Source of the DNA: UBA4363 sp002393965
GTDB taxonomy: Bacteria > Bacteroidota > Bacteroidia > Bacteroidales > Paludibacteraceae
Assembly: GCA_946542925.1 (NCBI GenBank)
Contig: CAMNLA010000059.1
Span: 1 to 64,000 of the forward strand
Length of the DNA stretch: 64,000 nucleotides
Direction: 5' to 3'
The position numbers were made by a program, and so were the translations under genes. The notes under the pieces were generated by a model, which saw only the letters and a list, made by a program, of their open reading frames with translations, did no database searches and was not told the DNA's origin. Below, piece after piece: positions 1 through 7,652 of the stretch. Numbering within the stretch: position 1 is the stretch's first letter; each line of letters opens with the position of its first letter.

Positions 1-187
1 GTTCATTTTCAATAGGCCTTTTTTGAGCCATGGCATAGTTCGAGTAAACTCGACCTCTGCTCATCTGGCTTTCAAAAAAGGTTGTTTTTTTGGGGAGGGT
101 GCGTCTGGACCGGCGGGACTTGTGTCCAGAAGGACGCGATAGGAAGGTGACGCTCCTACGGAGTTCTATATGGTCGAACGTTAGTTT

Positions 188-317
188 GCAGGGACTTCGT
201 TTTACTTCGTCCCTGCCTGTATTGTATCGTCCCTACGGGACTATTTTAGAACTGCCGTTCTATGCAGGGACTCCGCTTCGCTGCATCCCTGCCTGTATTC
301 TGACGTCCCGACGGGAC
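188..317. repeat. Tandem series of small perfect hairpins
   Basis: Two modules follow each other. Each has a long-arm hairpin (GCAGGGAC/GTCCCTGC at 188-216; GCAGGGA/TCCCTGC at 264-292), a shared linker CCTGTATT, then a short hairpin (GTCCC-tac-GGGAC at 229-241; GTCCC-gac-GGGAC at 305-317). A third, degenerate module with CAGGGGT/ACCCCTaCCTG arms lies near 538-570. The loops differ between modules while the arms are kept, which points to selection on RNA or DNA folding, or to a mobile palindromic repeat family. Confidence 0.75.
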
Positions 318-340
318 TCTTCGTTTGTCTTGTTTCACAA

Positions 341-658
341 GACATTTTGGGCGGCACCTCGGGATAACAAATAAATTTGTTCTCCTCTCGGTTTACTCCA
401 TTGTCCAGCTTCGCAGGACATTTTGGGCGGCACCTCGGGATAACAAATAAATTTGTTCTCCTCTCGGCTTGCTCCAAAATTGAACGACGGAAAGGGTGAC
501 GCTCCTACGGAGTTCTATAAGGAATAAAACTTTTTTACAGGGGTTCCGCTACGCTCCACCCCTACCTGTATTCTGTCGTCCCATTGTCCAACAAGTTGGA
601 CATTTTGGGCGGCGCCTCTGGATAACAAATAAATTTGTTCTCCTCTCGGTTTGCTCCA
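341..658. repeat. Three-copy 60-bp repeat, each with its own upstream hairpin
   Basis: Copies lie at 341-400, 417-476 and 599-658; copies 1 and 2 differ at two positions and copy 3 at about three from copy 1. Each contains the palindrome AACAAATAAATTTGTT and begins with GACATTTTGGGCGGC. The bases just before each copy form a hairpin whose arms differ by copy: TGTCTTG/CAAGACA, TGTCC/GGACA and TGTCCAAC/GTTGGACA. A minus-strand open frame across it encodes a repeated peptide and is judged spurious. Confidence 0.85.
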
Positions 659-747
659 AAATTGGACGACGGAAAGGGTGACGCTCCTACGGAGTTCTAA
701 TCGGTCGCACGTTGGGGAAGCAGGGGGTGGAGGGTGGATAAGGGGTA

Positions 748-1386
748 TCAGTTCTGGAACTTGATAAAAGTGTAATAGACAAAGCCGCCGATGGCCAGTG
801 CGAAGAGCAGGAAAGCGGAGATCTTGTTGAGGAGTCCGAGTCCGCGTACGTTGATCTTGTTATGGAAAATAGAGACAACAGCGGAGAGTCCGAACCACCA
901 CAGGAAAGCACCGGCGAGGATGCCGAGCAGTCCGAGGCAGATCTCAAAGATGGAGGACTCGGAATTGACGAAGTTGAACTGTGCGTAGATAGGGATAAGG
1001 AAGAGGAGGAAGAGAGGGTTGGAGATGGTAAGTCCAAGTGCGGAGAAATAGTCCTGAACGTAGGAGCCGCGTCTCGACTTTCGTGCGTGGAGAGAAGCGG
1101 AAGGATTGGAACGGTAGAGGTAGATACCGAAGGCGATGACGACAATCTCTCCGATAATACCTATCACGAGATGGTTCTCGTCGATGATCTGCCGGACGAA
1201 GCCGAGAGAGAAAACGGCGAGGACCGAATAGAAGAGGTCGGAGGTTGCGGCACCGAGTCCGGTAGCCAGTCCGTGTCGTCGTCCCCGGTCGAGGGTGCGC
1301 TGTACGCAGAGGACTGCTATCGGTCCGACGGGAATCGATATCAGGATACCAAGAAAAAGACCCTTAAAGAAAGACAGCCATTCCAT
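748..1386 (-). CDS. LysE/RhtB-type amino-acid exporter family protein
   Basis: A 212-residue, very hydrophobic protein with about six membrane-spanning stretches. The start (MEWLSFFKGLFLGILISIPVGPI) carries the Pro-Gly-Pro motif in the first helix that is typical of the LysE/RhtB family, which exports amino acids or related solutes across the inner membrane. A basic loop (HARKSRRGSYVQDY) lies mid-protein. The start codon directly abuts the miaA stop codon with no spacer, so it is almost surely co-transcribed and perhaps translationally coupled to miaA. The substrate cannot be told from sequence. The 3' end is followed by the repeat cluster, with no clear terminator. Confidence 0.9.
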   Translation of the reverse strand: MEWLSFFKGLFLGILISIPVGPIAVLCVQRTLDRGRRHGLATGLGAATSDLFYSVLAVFSLGFVRQIIDENHLVIGIIGEIVVIAFGIYLYRSNPSASLHARKSRRGSYVQDYFSALGLTISNPLFLLFLIPIYAQFNFVNSESSIFEICLGLLGILAGAFLWWFGLSAVVSIFHNKINVRGLGLLNKISAFLLFALAIGGFVYYTFIKFQN

Positions 1387-2328
1387 CTAATGTACGATCA
1401 CTTCATCCAAGAAAGTCACGACGTCGTTTTCGTCCTCAGGAGAAAACCATCGGACTTCCGGATCGGCATTGAACCATGTCAACTGACGTTTCGCATAGCG
1501 CCGTGTATCCTGCTTGATGCGCGTGACGGCATAGTCGAACGTCCATTCACCCGAAAAGTAAAGGAACAGTTCTTTATATCCGACCGTATTGAGCGCATTG
1601 AGTTGGCGGTGAGGATAGAGAGTGCGAGCCTCGTGTTCCAATCCCTCGTCCATCATCTGGTCGACGCGTCGGTTGATACGGTCATAAAGTACTTCCCGTG
1701 GCAAATTTAAGCCTATTTTTATAATATTAAAAGGTCGTTCATTGCGTTTTTTGCCGAGGAGCCGTGAATAAGGGATGCCCGCCTGTCGGGAAACCTCGAC
1801 GGCATGGAGAACGCGCTGGGTATTCATGCGGTCGATACGTTCGTAGGACTGTGGGTCGAGTTCCCTGAGCAGAAGAAGGAGTCCATCAATGCCTTGTGAC
1901 TGGAGCACGGAGCGGCTCCATGCGCGGACCTCGGGGGAGGCGTGCGGGATATCATCGAATCCTTTGCATACAGCGTCGATATAGAGCATGGATCCACCGA
2001 CCAGGAGTTGGACTGGCGACGAGCGGAACAGCCGTTCGAGGCATGGGAGCACATCGAGTTCGTAGCGTCCGGCGCTGTAATAATCGAAGATGCTGTGTGA
2101 CTTGATAAAATAATGTGGTACGTCGCGCAATTGCGATTCGGAGGGAGCCGCCACTCCGATATGCAGTTCCTTATAGATCTGTCGTGAGTCCGACGAAACG
2201 ACAGACGCACCGAAGTGGTGCGCCAGTGAGAGGCTAAGGTCCGTCTTACCGACACCAGTCGGTCCGAGGAGGACAATGAGTGTCGGTTTGTTGAACGGTT
2301 TGCCCACGATCTTTTTTTTAATAGTCAA
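1387..2328 (-). CDS. miaA: tRNA dimethylallyltransferase MiaA
   Basis: MiaA adds a dimethylallyl group to the N6 of A37 in tRNAs that read UNN codons. The 313 residues match the usual length. The Walker A motif GPTGVGKT is at residues 22-29, followed by the family motif SSDSRQIYKELHIG and, later, the conserved GGSMLYIDA and MNTQRVLHAVEV segments. It is immediately followed by the LysE-type exporter and preceded at 74 bp by the small pRiA4-ORF3-like gene, so the three probably form one minus-strand unit. The assignment is firm. Confidence 0.97.
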   Translation of the reverse strand: MTIKKKIVGKPFNKPTLIVLLGPTGVGKTDLSLSLAHHFGASVVSSDSRQIYKELHIGVAAPSESQLRDVPHYFIKSHSIFDYYSAGRYELDVLPCLERLFRSSPVQLLVGGSMLYIDAVCKGFDDIPHASPEVRAWSRSVLQSQGIDGLLLLLRELDPQSYERIDRMNTQRVLHAVEVSRQAGIPYSRLLGKKRNERPFNIIKIGLNLPREVLYDRINRRVDQMMDEGLEHEARTLYPHRQLNALNTVGYKELFLYFSGEWTFDYAVTRIKQDTRRYAKRQLTWFNADPEVRWFSPEDENDVVTFLDEVIVH

Positions 2329-2402
2329 GGGGAATCCGTACTCATGGGGAGGAAGGCTTGGTTTGGTCGGCCTTCGTAAAGCACAGACAGAGATGAGAAT
2401 TA

Positions 2403-2954
2403 TCAGTAGGAATTAGGGTCCGGGATGTCGTCGAGGTCAGAGAACTCCTCGTCGGAGAACTCGTCTTCGTTGAAACCTTCATCGCCGTAGAAATTTTCGC
2501 CGAGGTCCTCGCTGATTGTTTTCAGGGAGGTTGCCATCATGTCATCGCCGAGTATCTGTACCGGGGCGGTGCCTGCCTTGTAGGAGCACTGCGGTTTGTC
2601 GAGGGACTTCGAAGTGAGAATCTCCTTGAGTTCGATGAAGAACATACGGTCGTTCATCGGGTCGAAGACGTAGAGCAGTCGTTGTCCTCGGTCCTCGATG
2701 TAGTCGCGCAGGACGGACTGTTCCATGGTAAGGTTGTCGTAGTCGGAAGACGTATCCATCTCGACGAGCGTAATCTCCTGACTCTTCTCCCATCCTTCGG
2801 AGCAGAGGAAGAAAGACGTCATCTGATCGTCGGCATAGCCGACGGACTGGAGAATTGCTTTATGGAAGTCAAGGAAGGTTGCCTCGGAATCAATAGAAAT
2901 CTCGCATGCAAAATCATCTGCCTCATCGGAAAGCAGGAGAAAACGATATACCAT
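2403..2954 (-). CDS. pRiA4b ORF-3/IS1096-passenger-type small acidic protein
   Basis: A 183-residue protein beginning MVYRFLLLSDEADDFACEI. The layout, with an N-terminal beta-rich domain holding ISIDSEATFLDFHKAILQSV and a middle LLYVFDPMNDRMFFIELKEI stretch, resembles the plasmid pRiA4b ORF-3 family, also called IS1096 element passenger TnpR-like. The last 40 residues are strongly acidic (FNEDEFSDEEFSDLDDI). The biochemical role is unknown. Despite the family name I see no insertion-sequence ends or transposase here; it sits as a normal gene 74 bp upstream of miaA and 157 bp downstream of dnaA on the same strand. Confidence 0.75.
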   Translation of the reverse strand: MVYRFLLLSDEADDFACEISIDSEATFLDFHKAILQSVGYADDQMTSFFLCSEGWEKSQEITLVEMDTSSDYDNLTMEQSVLRDYIEDRGQRLLYVFDPMNDRMFFIELKEILTSKSLDKPQCSYKAGTAPVQILGDDMMATSLKTISEDLGENFYGDEGFNEDEFSDEEFSDLDDIPDPNSY

Positions 2955-3111
2955 TTATCTACAATTTTTTTTAGTTTTCATTTATTACCACGCGTCTTTC
3001 CTTCCCTCCCCCACTGACGGTTGAGTCCGCCGTTCCTTTTCGAGTCATAGGTCAGAAGAGTCTGACACCGCTCTTTATAGGGGTGGTCACGGCGAAGCGG
3101 ATTAGGAAAGG

Positions 3112-4509
3112 TTAGGCCTTGAAGAGCATTTCCTCTATTGTCTGCACGGTGGTCCGCATGGTTCGGTCGGTCTCCATGAGGTTGGAGATGGTCTGGCAGG
3201 CGTGTGACACGGTAGCGTGGTTGCGACCGCCGACGGCGCGTCCGATTGCTTCGAGTGATTGTTTAGTATGATTCTTAGAGAGATACATAGCAATCTGTCG
3301 AGCCTGGACCAGTTCCTTCTTGCGGGAGGAATCGGAGAGCGAAGCGACATCCAACTGGAAATACGAGCAGACGACACTCTTTATATGCTCCAAAGATATA
3401 GATAATGGTTTGATTGATACCAAATTTTCGACGACTTTTTCAGCGAGAGGGATATCGATCGGTTTGTTTTCGAACGTTGACCGAGCCAGAATGGAGACGA
3501 TGGAGCCCTCGAGATCGCGGATATTATTAGTGATATGCTGAGCGATGTAGTCAACGACATCGTCGGGGATATCGAGTCCGTCGGCATAGATTTTATTCTT
3601 GAGGATATTCTTGCGCAGCTGGAAGTCTGGGCGTTCGATTTCCGCCACGAGTCCCCATTTGAATCGCGTGAGGAGCCGGTCTTCGATTTCGGTGATCTGG
3701 GCTGGCATGCGGTCGCAGGTGAGGACTATCTGTTTTCCAGACTGGTGGAGGTGGTTGAAGATATTAAAAAAGGTATTCTGAGTGGACTTCTTACCGAGAA
3801 TCTCCTGGACATCGTCCATGATGAGCAGGTCGATGGTCTGGTAGAAATTGATAAAATCGTTGATGGTGGACTGTCGGACCGCGTTGGTGTATTGCAGTTG
3901 AAAGAGGTTGGAGGTGACGTAGAGCACACGCAGGGAAGGATTCTTGGCTTTGGCTGCCACGCCGATAGCGTGTACGAGGTGTGTCTTACCCACTCCGGAA
4001 GGTCCGTAAACGAAGAGGGGATTGAACGTTGTCTTGCCGGGGTTGGCAGCAATGCTGATACCAGCAGAGCGAGCCAGTCGGTTGGCTTCTCCTTCGATGA
4101 AATCCTCGAAATTATAATTCCAGTTGAGCCGTGGGTCGATTTCCTCGAGTTCGACCTGCCGGAAAGGGTTCGGGATGGACTTGCGCATCACTGGCACTTC
4201 CTGAGGGATGACGGAATGTCCGGACTGTTCGGAGGTAATGGTAGAGGTCTCGGTGCGCACGACAACTGGTCGATAGCGCAGTCCGACGCCCTTGCCGAAG
4301 ACGCGGTGGATCGTCATGGCGAGAAGGTCGAGGTAGTGAGACTCGATGAACTCGATGACATAGTTGCTCGCGACCTGTACGATCAGTTCGCGCTTTTGTT
4401 CGTCAAAGCCAACGGGAATAATGGGTGCGAACCAGGTAGAATAGACCACTTCGTCCACATTATCTCGTATGATAGTCAAACATTTATGCCATTGTGTCTC
4501 GAAATCCAT
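3112..4509 (-). CDS. dnaA: Chromosomal replication initiator DnaA
   Basis: DnaA binds DnaA boxes and melts the replication origin. The 465 residues show the full plan: N-terminal interaction domain (1-80), a variable linker (about 90-120), the AAA+ ATPase with Walker A GPSGVGKT (169-176) and Walker B LLIMDDVQ (228-235), and the C-terminal DNA-binding signature GGRNHATVSHA (427-437). Genes on both sides read the same way, so there is no strand switch that would mark an origin. The 381-bp upstream gap holds one perfect DnaA box and inverted repeats, which could serve autoregulation. Confidence 0.98.
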   Translation of the reverse strand: MDFETQWHKCLTIIRDNVDEVVYSTWFAPIIPVGFDEQKRELIVQVASNYVIEFIESHYLDLLAMTIHRVFGKGVGLRYRPVVVRTETSTITSEQSGHSVIPQEVPVMRKSIPNPFRQVELEEIDPRLNWNYNFEDFIEGEANRLARSAGISIAANPGKTTFNPLFVYGPSGVGKTHLVHAIGVAAKAKNPSLRVLYVTSNLFQLQYTNAVRQSTINDFINFYQTIDLLIMDDVQEILGKKSTQNTFFNIFNHLHQSGKQIVLTCDRMPAQITEIEDRLLTRFKWGLVAEIERPDFQLRKNILKNKIYADGLDIPDDVVDYIAQHITNNIRDLEGSIVSILARSTFENKPIDIPLAEKVVENLVSIKPLSISLEHIKSVVCSYFQLDVASLSDSSRKKELVQARQIAMYLSKNHTKQSLEAIGRAVGGRNHATVSHACQTISNLMETDRTMRTTVQTIEEMLFKA

Positions 4510-4890
4510 AGTAAAAGAAAATAACCAACTCGTACTAAAAAAAGAACCGATGATTCCAGTCGTTCATCATTCAGGACACAAATTTGGACAAGAAAAAACG
4601 AAAAAAAAAACGAAAAATAATTTGGAAATTCAGTCCTGAACACAGGAAACTAAAAATCAGATTATTAGAAATAACACGCTGAAAATCAGATTACTTAAAA
4701 ATATCCATCACGTAAAAACCATGATTTTCAGCAAAGAAAAGAGGAGTTGCGAACGGGCATTATTCACAAAGACCCATATCCCCAATCGCCACCGTCAAAG
4801 AAAACACCACAAATGACACAGGAAAGTATCTATTTAGAATGATTTTAATTTAGAAGGGCATCGTTTACCATTCCACAAAGAGGGAGGGTA
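4510..4890. other. AT-rich dnaA upstream gap with inverted repeats
   Basis: An AT-rich gene-free stretch. I see an 8-bp inverted repeat TTCAGGAC/GTCCTGAA (4570-4577 and 4633-4640), a direct repeat AAAATCAGATTA (near 4653 and 4682), an 11-bp inverted repeat GCTGAAAATCA/TGATTTTCAGC (4678-4688 and 4722-4732) and one DnaA box. It may be the dnaA regulatory region; with only one box an origin is not supported. Confidence 0.4.
4760..4768 (+). promoter_or_regulatory. Single DnaA-box match upstream of dnaA
   Basis: TTATTCACA fits the DnaA-box consensus TTATNCACA without mismatch. It lies about 250 bp upstream of the dnaA start. No second box was found by eye in this gap on either strand, so it may be a regulatory site or chance. 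Confidence 0.4.
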
Positions 4891-6282
4891 TCAGTAGCCG
4901 AGAATCTTCATCATCGACTTATAGCTCTGTTCCTTAGCGAAGAGTTTGGTGTACCATTCATTGTTCTCATCGCGGTCGATGATGACCAGTTTAGGAGCAG
5001 GCAGGAGGCAATGCTGAACACCACCAAAACCGCTCAGTGCCTCCTGATAGGCGCCGCAGTGGAAGAATCCGACGTACTGTTCGCGTCCGATTTCCATTTT
5101 CGGAAGGAAGATGGCGTTGGAATGCACTTCGGCATTGTAATAATCCTGGCTATCGCAGGTCAGTCCGCCGAGGTGTACGCGTTCATACTCCTGGTCCCAG
5201 TTGTTGATAGAGAGGAAGGGGTAACGCTGGTCGATGGCCCAGGTATCTGGAAGAGTCGTCATGAAGGAACTGTCGATCATGTTCCAGAGCTCGCGGTCAT
5301 TCTGTTGTTTCTGATTGACAATCGAATAGAGCATGGCGCCGCTCTCACCGACGGTATAGGATCCAAACTCGGTAAAGATACGCGGTTCGGGCACCCCTCT
5401 CTGCTGGCAGATATTCTTGATCTGCGCCACGATTTCCTCCGCCATGTACTCATAGTCATACACGAAATCGAGGTGGGACTGGATCGGGAATCCTCCGCCG
5501 ATATCGAGGCAATCGAGGTCGGGACATTCCTGACGCAGGTCGCAGTAGAGGGCGACAGCCTTGGAGAGTTCGTTCCAGTAGTAGAGGGTATCCTGGATGC
5601 CAGTGTTGATGAAGAAGTGGAGCATTTTGAGTTTAACCTGCTTATTCTTCTTAATTACTTCCTTATAGTAAGGGACGACATCGCTGTAGCGGACTCCGAG
5701 TCGTGAAGTATAGAAATCGAACTTTGGTTCCTCCTCGGTAGCGATGCGGATACCGATCTGGAACTTCTTGTCGAACCCCTGTAGGAGTGCGTCCAATTCG
5801 AACTTATTATCGAGGATAGGAATCGTATTGATGAATCCCTGATCGATGAAACTCTGTATATTCTCGACGTACTGAGGACGTTTGAATCCATTACATAAGA
5901 TAAAAGCATCCTTTTTAAGTCGTCCGGATTGATATAGCGCTTCGAGAAGATTCATATCGAAAGCGGAGGAGCATTCGAGATTCACCTCATTCTTCAGCAC
6001 GGTCTCCATAACAAAGGAGAAGTGGCTACTCTTGGTACAGTAACAGTAGTTATAGTCGGCTGCATAGTCTACCTTTGCCATGGCGACGTTGAACATACGT
6101 CGAACGCGCTGGATATTCATCTCGATCTTGGGCAGATAGGCGATGCGCAAAGGGGTTCCATACTGTTTAATCACCTCCATCAACGGCACACCGTACCATT
6201 GCAATTCGTTGTTGACAACGGTGAACTCATCGTTCGGAAACTCGAATGTCTGTTCGATCAGATCGACGTACTTATTTTTCAT
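4891..6282 (-). CDS. Fold-type III PLP-dependent amino-acid decarboxylase
   Basis: A 463-residue protein of the alanine-racemase-fold decarboxylases, the group that holds arginine, diaminopimelate and carboxynorspermidine decarboxylases. Visible motifs are the likely PLP-binding lysine in YCTKSSHF (Lys84), the stacking histidine region KMLHFFINTG (about 222), the phosphate-binding glycine loop DIGGGFP (260-266), EFGSYTVGES (about 305-314) and the second active-site loop LTCDSQDYY (374-382, Cys376, Asp377, Asp380). It is much shorter than E. coli-type biosynthetic arginine decarboxylase. My best guess is a polyamine or arginine decarboxylase, but the substrate is unproven. It is transcribed alone, downstream of the leucine operon terminator. 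Confidence 0.85.
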   Translation of the reverse strand: MKNKYVDLIEQTFEFPNDEFTVVNNELQWYGVPLMEVIKQYGTPLRIAYLPKIEMNIQRVRRMFNVAMAKVDYAADYNYCYCTKSSHFSFVMETVLKNEVNLECSSAFDMNLLEALYQSGRLKKDAFILCNGFKRPQYVENIQSFIDQGFINTIPILDNKFELDALLQGFDKKFQIGIRIATEEEPKFDFYTSRLGVRYSDVVPYYKEVIKKNKQVKLKMLHFFINTGIQDTLYYWNELSKAVALYCDLRQECPDLDCLDIGGGFPIQSHLDFVYDYEYMAEEIVAQIKNICQQRGVPEPRIFTEFGSYTVGESGAMLYSIVNQKQQNDRELWNMIDSSFMTTLPDTWAIDQRYPFLSINNWDQEYERVHLGGLTCDSQDYYNAEVHSNAIFLPKMEIGREQYVGFFHCGAYQEALSGFGGVQHCLLPAPKLVIIDRDENNEWYTKLFAKEQSYKSMMKILGY

Positions 6283-6389
6283 TCTACCACAAGATTTTAC
6301 AAATCCAAATCAGTCGGATTTAAAAAAAACAAGCGAACCAAGTAACTCGGATTGGAAGAAACCAACCTATCCGACTTAAAAAGTCGCAG

Positions 6390-6397
6390 CAAATATA
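6390..6397 (-). promoter_or_regulatory. Bacteroidetes-type -7 element for the decarboxylase gene
   Basis: Read on the minus strand this is TATATTTG, matching TAnnTTTG. It lies 108 bp upstream of the decarboxylase start. I found no well-placed TTG -33 element. Confidence 0.4.
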
Positions 6398-6461
6398 CAT
6401 CAAAAGAAGAAAGCAAGAAGAGATTGTCTCCACAATTTTCATCTCAACCGCATAGGAGGAC

Positions 6462-6493
6462 AAAAAAGGTCTGCAGAAAACCTCTGCAGACCT
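6462..6493 (-). terminator. Terminator of the leucine operon
   Basis: Perfect 11-bp stem AGGTCTGCAGA/TCTGCAGACCT (6467-6493) with a 5-base loop, followed on the minus strand by a six-T run. It sits 27 bp after the leuB stop and so ends the leu transcript. Confidence 0.9.
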
Positions 6494-6520
6494 ATAGATT
6501 GAGAAAGAAAAAGAGTCGGA

Positions 6521-7582
6521 TCAGGCTTTACGTATAAAGTCCACGATCCAGGCTCCTACTTCCCTGGTACCATAGTGAGCGCCTCCCTCGACCTGAATCT
6601 CAGGGGTACGTACGTTCTGTTCGAGCGAAGCAGCGACAGCCTTACGGATCATTGCGCCCTCCTCTTTGAGATTGAAATACTCGAAAAGCATGGCAGCCGA
6701 GAGAATCTCAGCGACGGGGTTCGCGATGTTCTGTCCCTTAGCCTGCGGCCAGGAGCCGTGAACAGGTTCAAAGACCGGTGTGCTGGTTCCGGTGGAAGCG
6801 GACGGTAGGAGTCCCATGGATCCGCTGATGCAGGATCCCTCGTCGGTAAGGATATCTCCGAAGGTATTCTCCGTCACCATGACGTCGAAGAAAGTCGGAG
6901 TCTGGATCATGCGCATGGATGCATTGTCCACGAACATATAGTCCACCTTGACCTCAGGATACTGTGGTTCCATCTCCTTCGCCACCTGTCGCCAGAGTCG
7001 ACTGGAAGCGAGGACATTGGCCTTATCGACGACGGTAAGGTGCCTGTTGCGCTGCATCGCATACTGGAAAGCGACCTTAAGGATCCGTTCGATTTCGGGG
7101 CGCGAGTAGAAGTTGGTATCGTAAGCCTTCTCGTTGTCCTGATACTTCTCGCCGAAATACATTCCCCCTGTGAGTTCGCGGATGCAGATAAAGTCGGTAC
7201 CCTGAACGATCTCGTCCTTCAGTGGCGACTTATGAACGAGTCCGGGAAATGTCTGAACCGGTCGGATATTGGCGAAGAGTCCGAGTTTCTTACGCATGGC
7301 GAGTAGTCCCTGCTCGGGGCGGACCTTGGCCGTCGGGTCATTATCGAAACGGAGGTCGCCGACGGCAGCGAAGAGCACTGCGTCGCTATTCTTACACAAC
7401 TCATACGTCTGTTCGGGGAACGGGTCGCCGACCTTGTCGATGGCATCGGCGCCACAGATACCTTCTTCGAAGGAGACCTCGTGGGAGAACTTCTCAGCCA
7501 CAGCCTTTACGACCGCCACGCCCTGTTCCATAATCTCCGGTCCGATACCGTCTCCGGGAAGCACTGCAATTTTCAGTTTCAT
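6521..7582 (-). CDS. leuB: 3-isopropylmalate dehydrogenase LeuB
   Basis: LeuB oxidatively decarboxylates 3-isopropylmalate to 2-oxoisocaproate with NAD+, the last dedicated step to leucine before transamination. The 353 residues begin MKLKIAVLPGDGIGPEIM and hold the substrate-binding block LLAMRKKLGLFANIRPV, the ELTGGMYFG loop, the Lys-Asn segment VDKANVLASS and the C-terminal EPVHGSWPQAKGQNIANPVA nucleotide-binding region. It is the last gene of the leuA-C-D-synthase-B operon, 70 bp after the second synthase, and is followed by a strong terminator. The same enzyme could also process 3-methylmalate if the operon's second synthase makes citramalate. Confidence 0.97.
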   Translation of the reverse strand: MKLKIAVLPGDGIGPEIMEQGVAVVKAVAEKFSHEVSFEEGICGADAIDKVGDPFPEQTYELCKNSDAVLFAAVGDLRFDNDPTAKVRPEQGLLAMRKKLGLFANIRPVQTFPGLVHKSPLKDEIVQGTDFICIRELTGGMYFGEKYQDNEKAYDTNFYSRPEIERILKVAFQYAMQRNRHLTVVDKANVLASSRLWRQVAKEMEPQYPEVKVDYMFVDNASMRMIQTPTFFDVMVTENTFGDILTDEGSCISGSMGLLPSASTGTSTPVFEPVHGSWPQAKGQNIANPVAEILSAAMLFEYFNLKEEGAMIRKAVAASLEQNVRTPEIQVEGGAHYGTREVGAWIVDFIRKA

Positions 7583-7652
7583 ACTTACACCTATTTATAT
7601 TGTACTATATAACATATCCTGATAGAGGAACACAAAAATACAAAATATCCGT

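Larger units (their letters stand above)
146..700. repeat. Three-copy 25-bp dispersed repeat
   Basis: The string GGTGACGCTCCTACGGAG followed by TTCTA(T)A occurs at 146-170, 495-519 and 677-700, each copy preceded by a purine-rich GGAARGG-type stretch. The copies are practically identical, whereas the bases between them differ, so this is an intergenic repeat family and not a gene. The last copy ends about 50 bp from the 3' end of the LysE-type gene. Nothing recognisable is seen in bases 1-145. Confidence 0.85.

Noticed and set aside
241..477. Minus-strand frame encoding a repeated ENKFICYPEVPPKMSC peptide
   Set aside because: The peptide repeat is a by-product of the 60-bp DNA repeats; no start context and no continuation.
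2403..2954. Insertion-sequence remnant suggested by the family name of the pRiA4-ORF3-like protein
   Set aside because: No inverted repeats, transposase or target duplication around it.
3535..4524. Long plus-strand open frame across dnaA
   Set aside because: Antisense shadow; the minus-strand frame is unmistakably DnaA.
4510..4890. Replication origin beside dnaA
   Set aside because: Only one DnaA box, no strand switch of genes, and base skew suggests that a different kind of boundary lies elsewhere.
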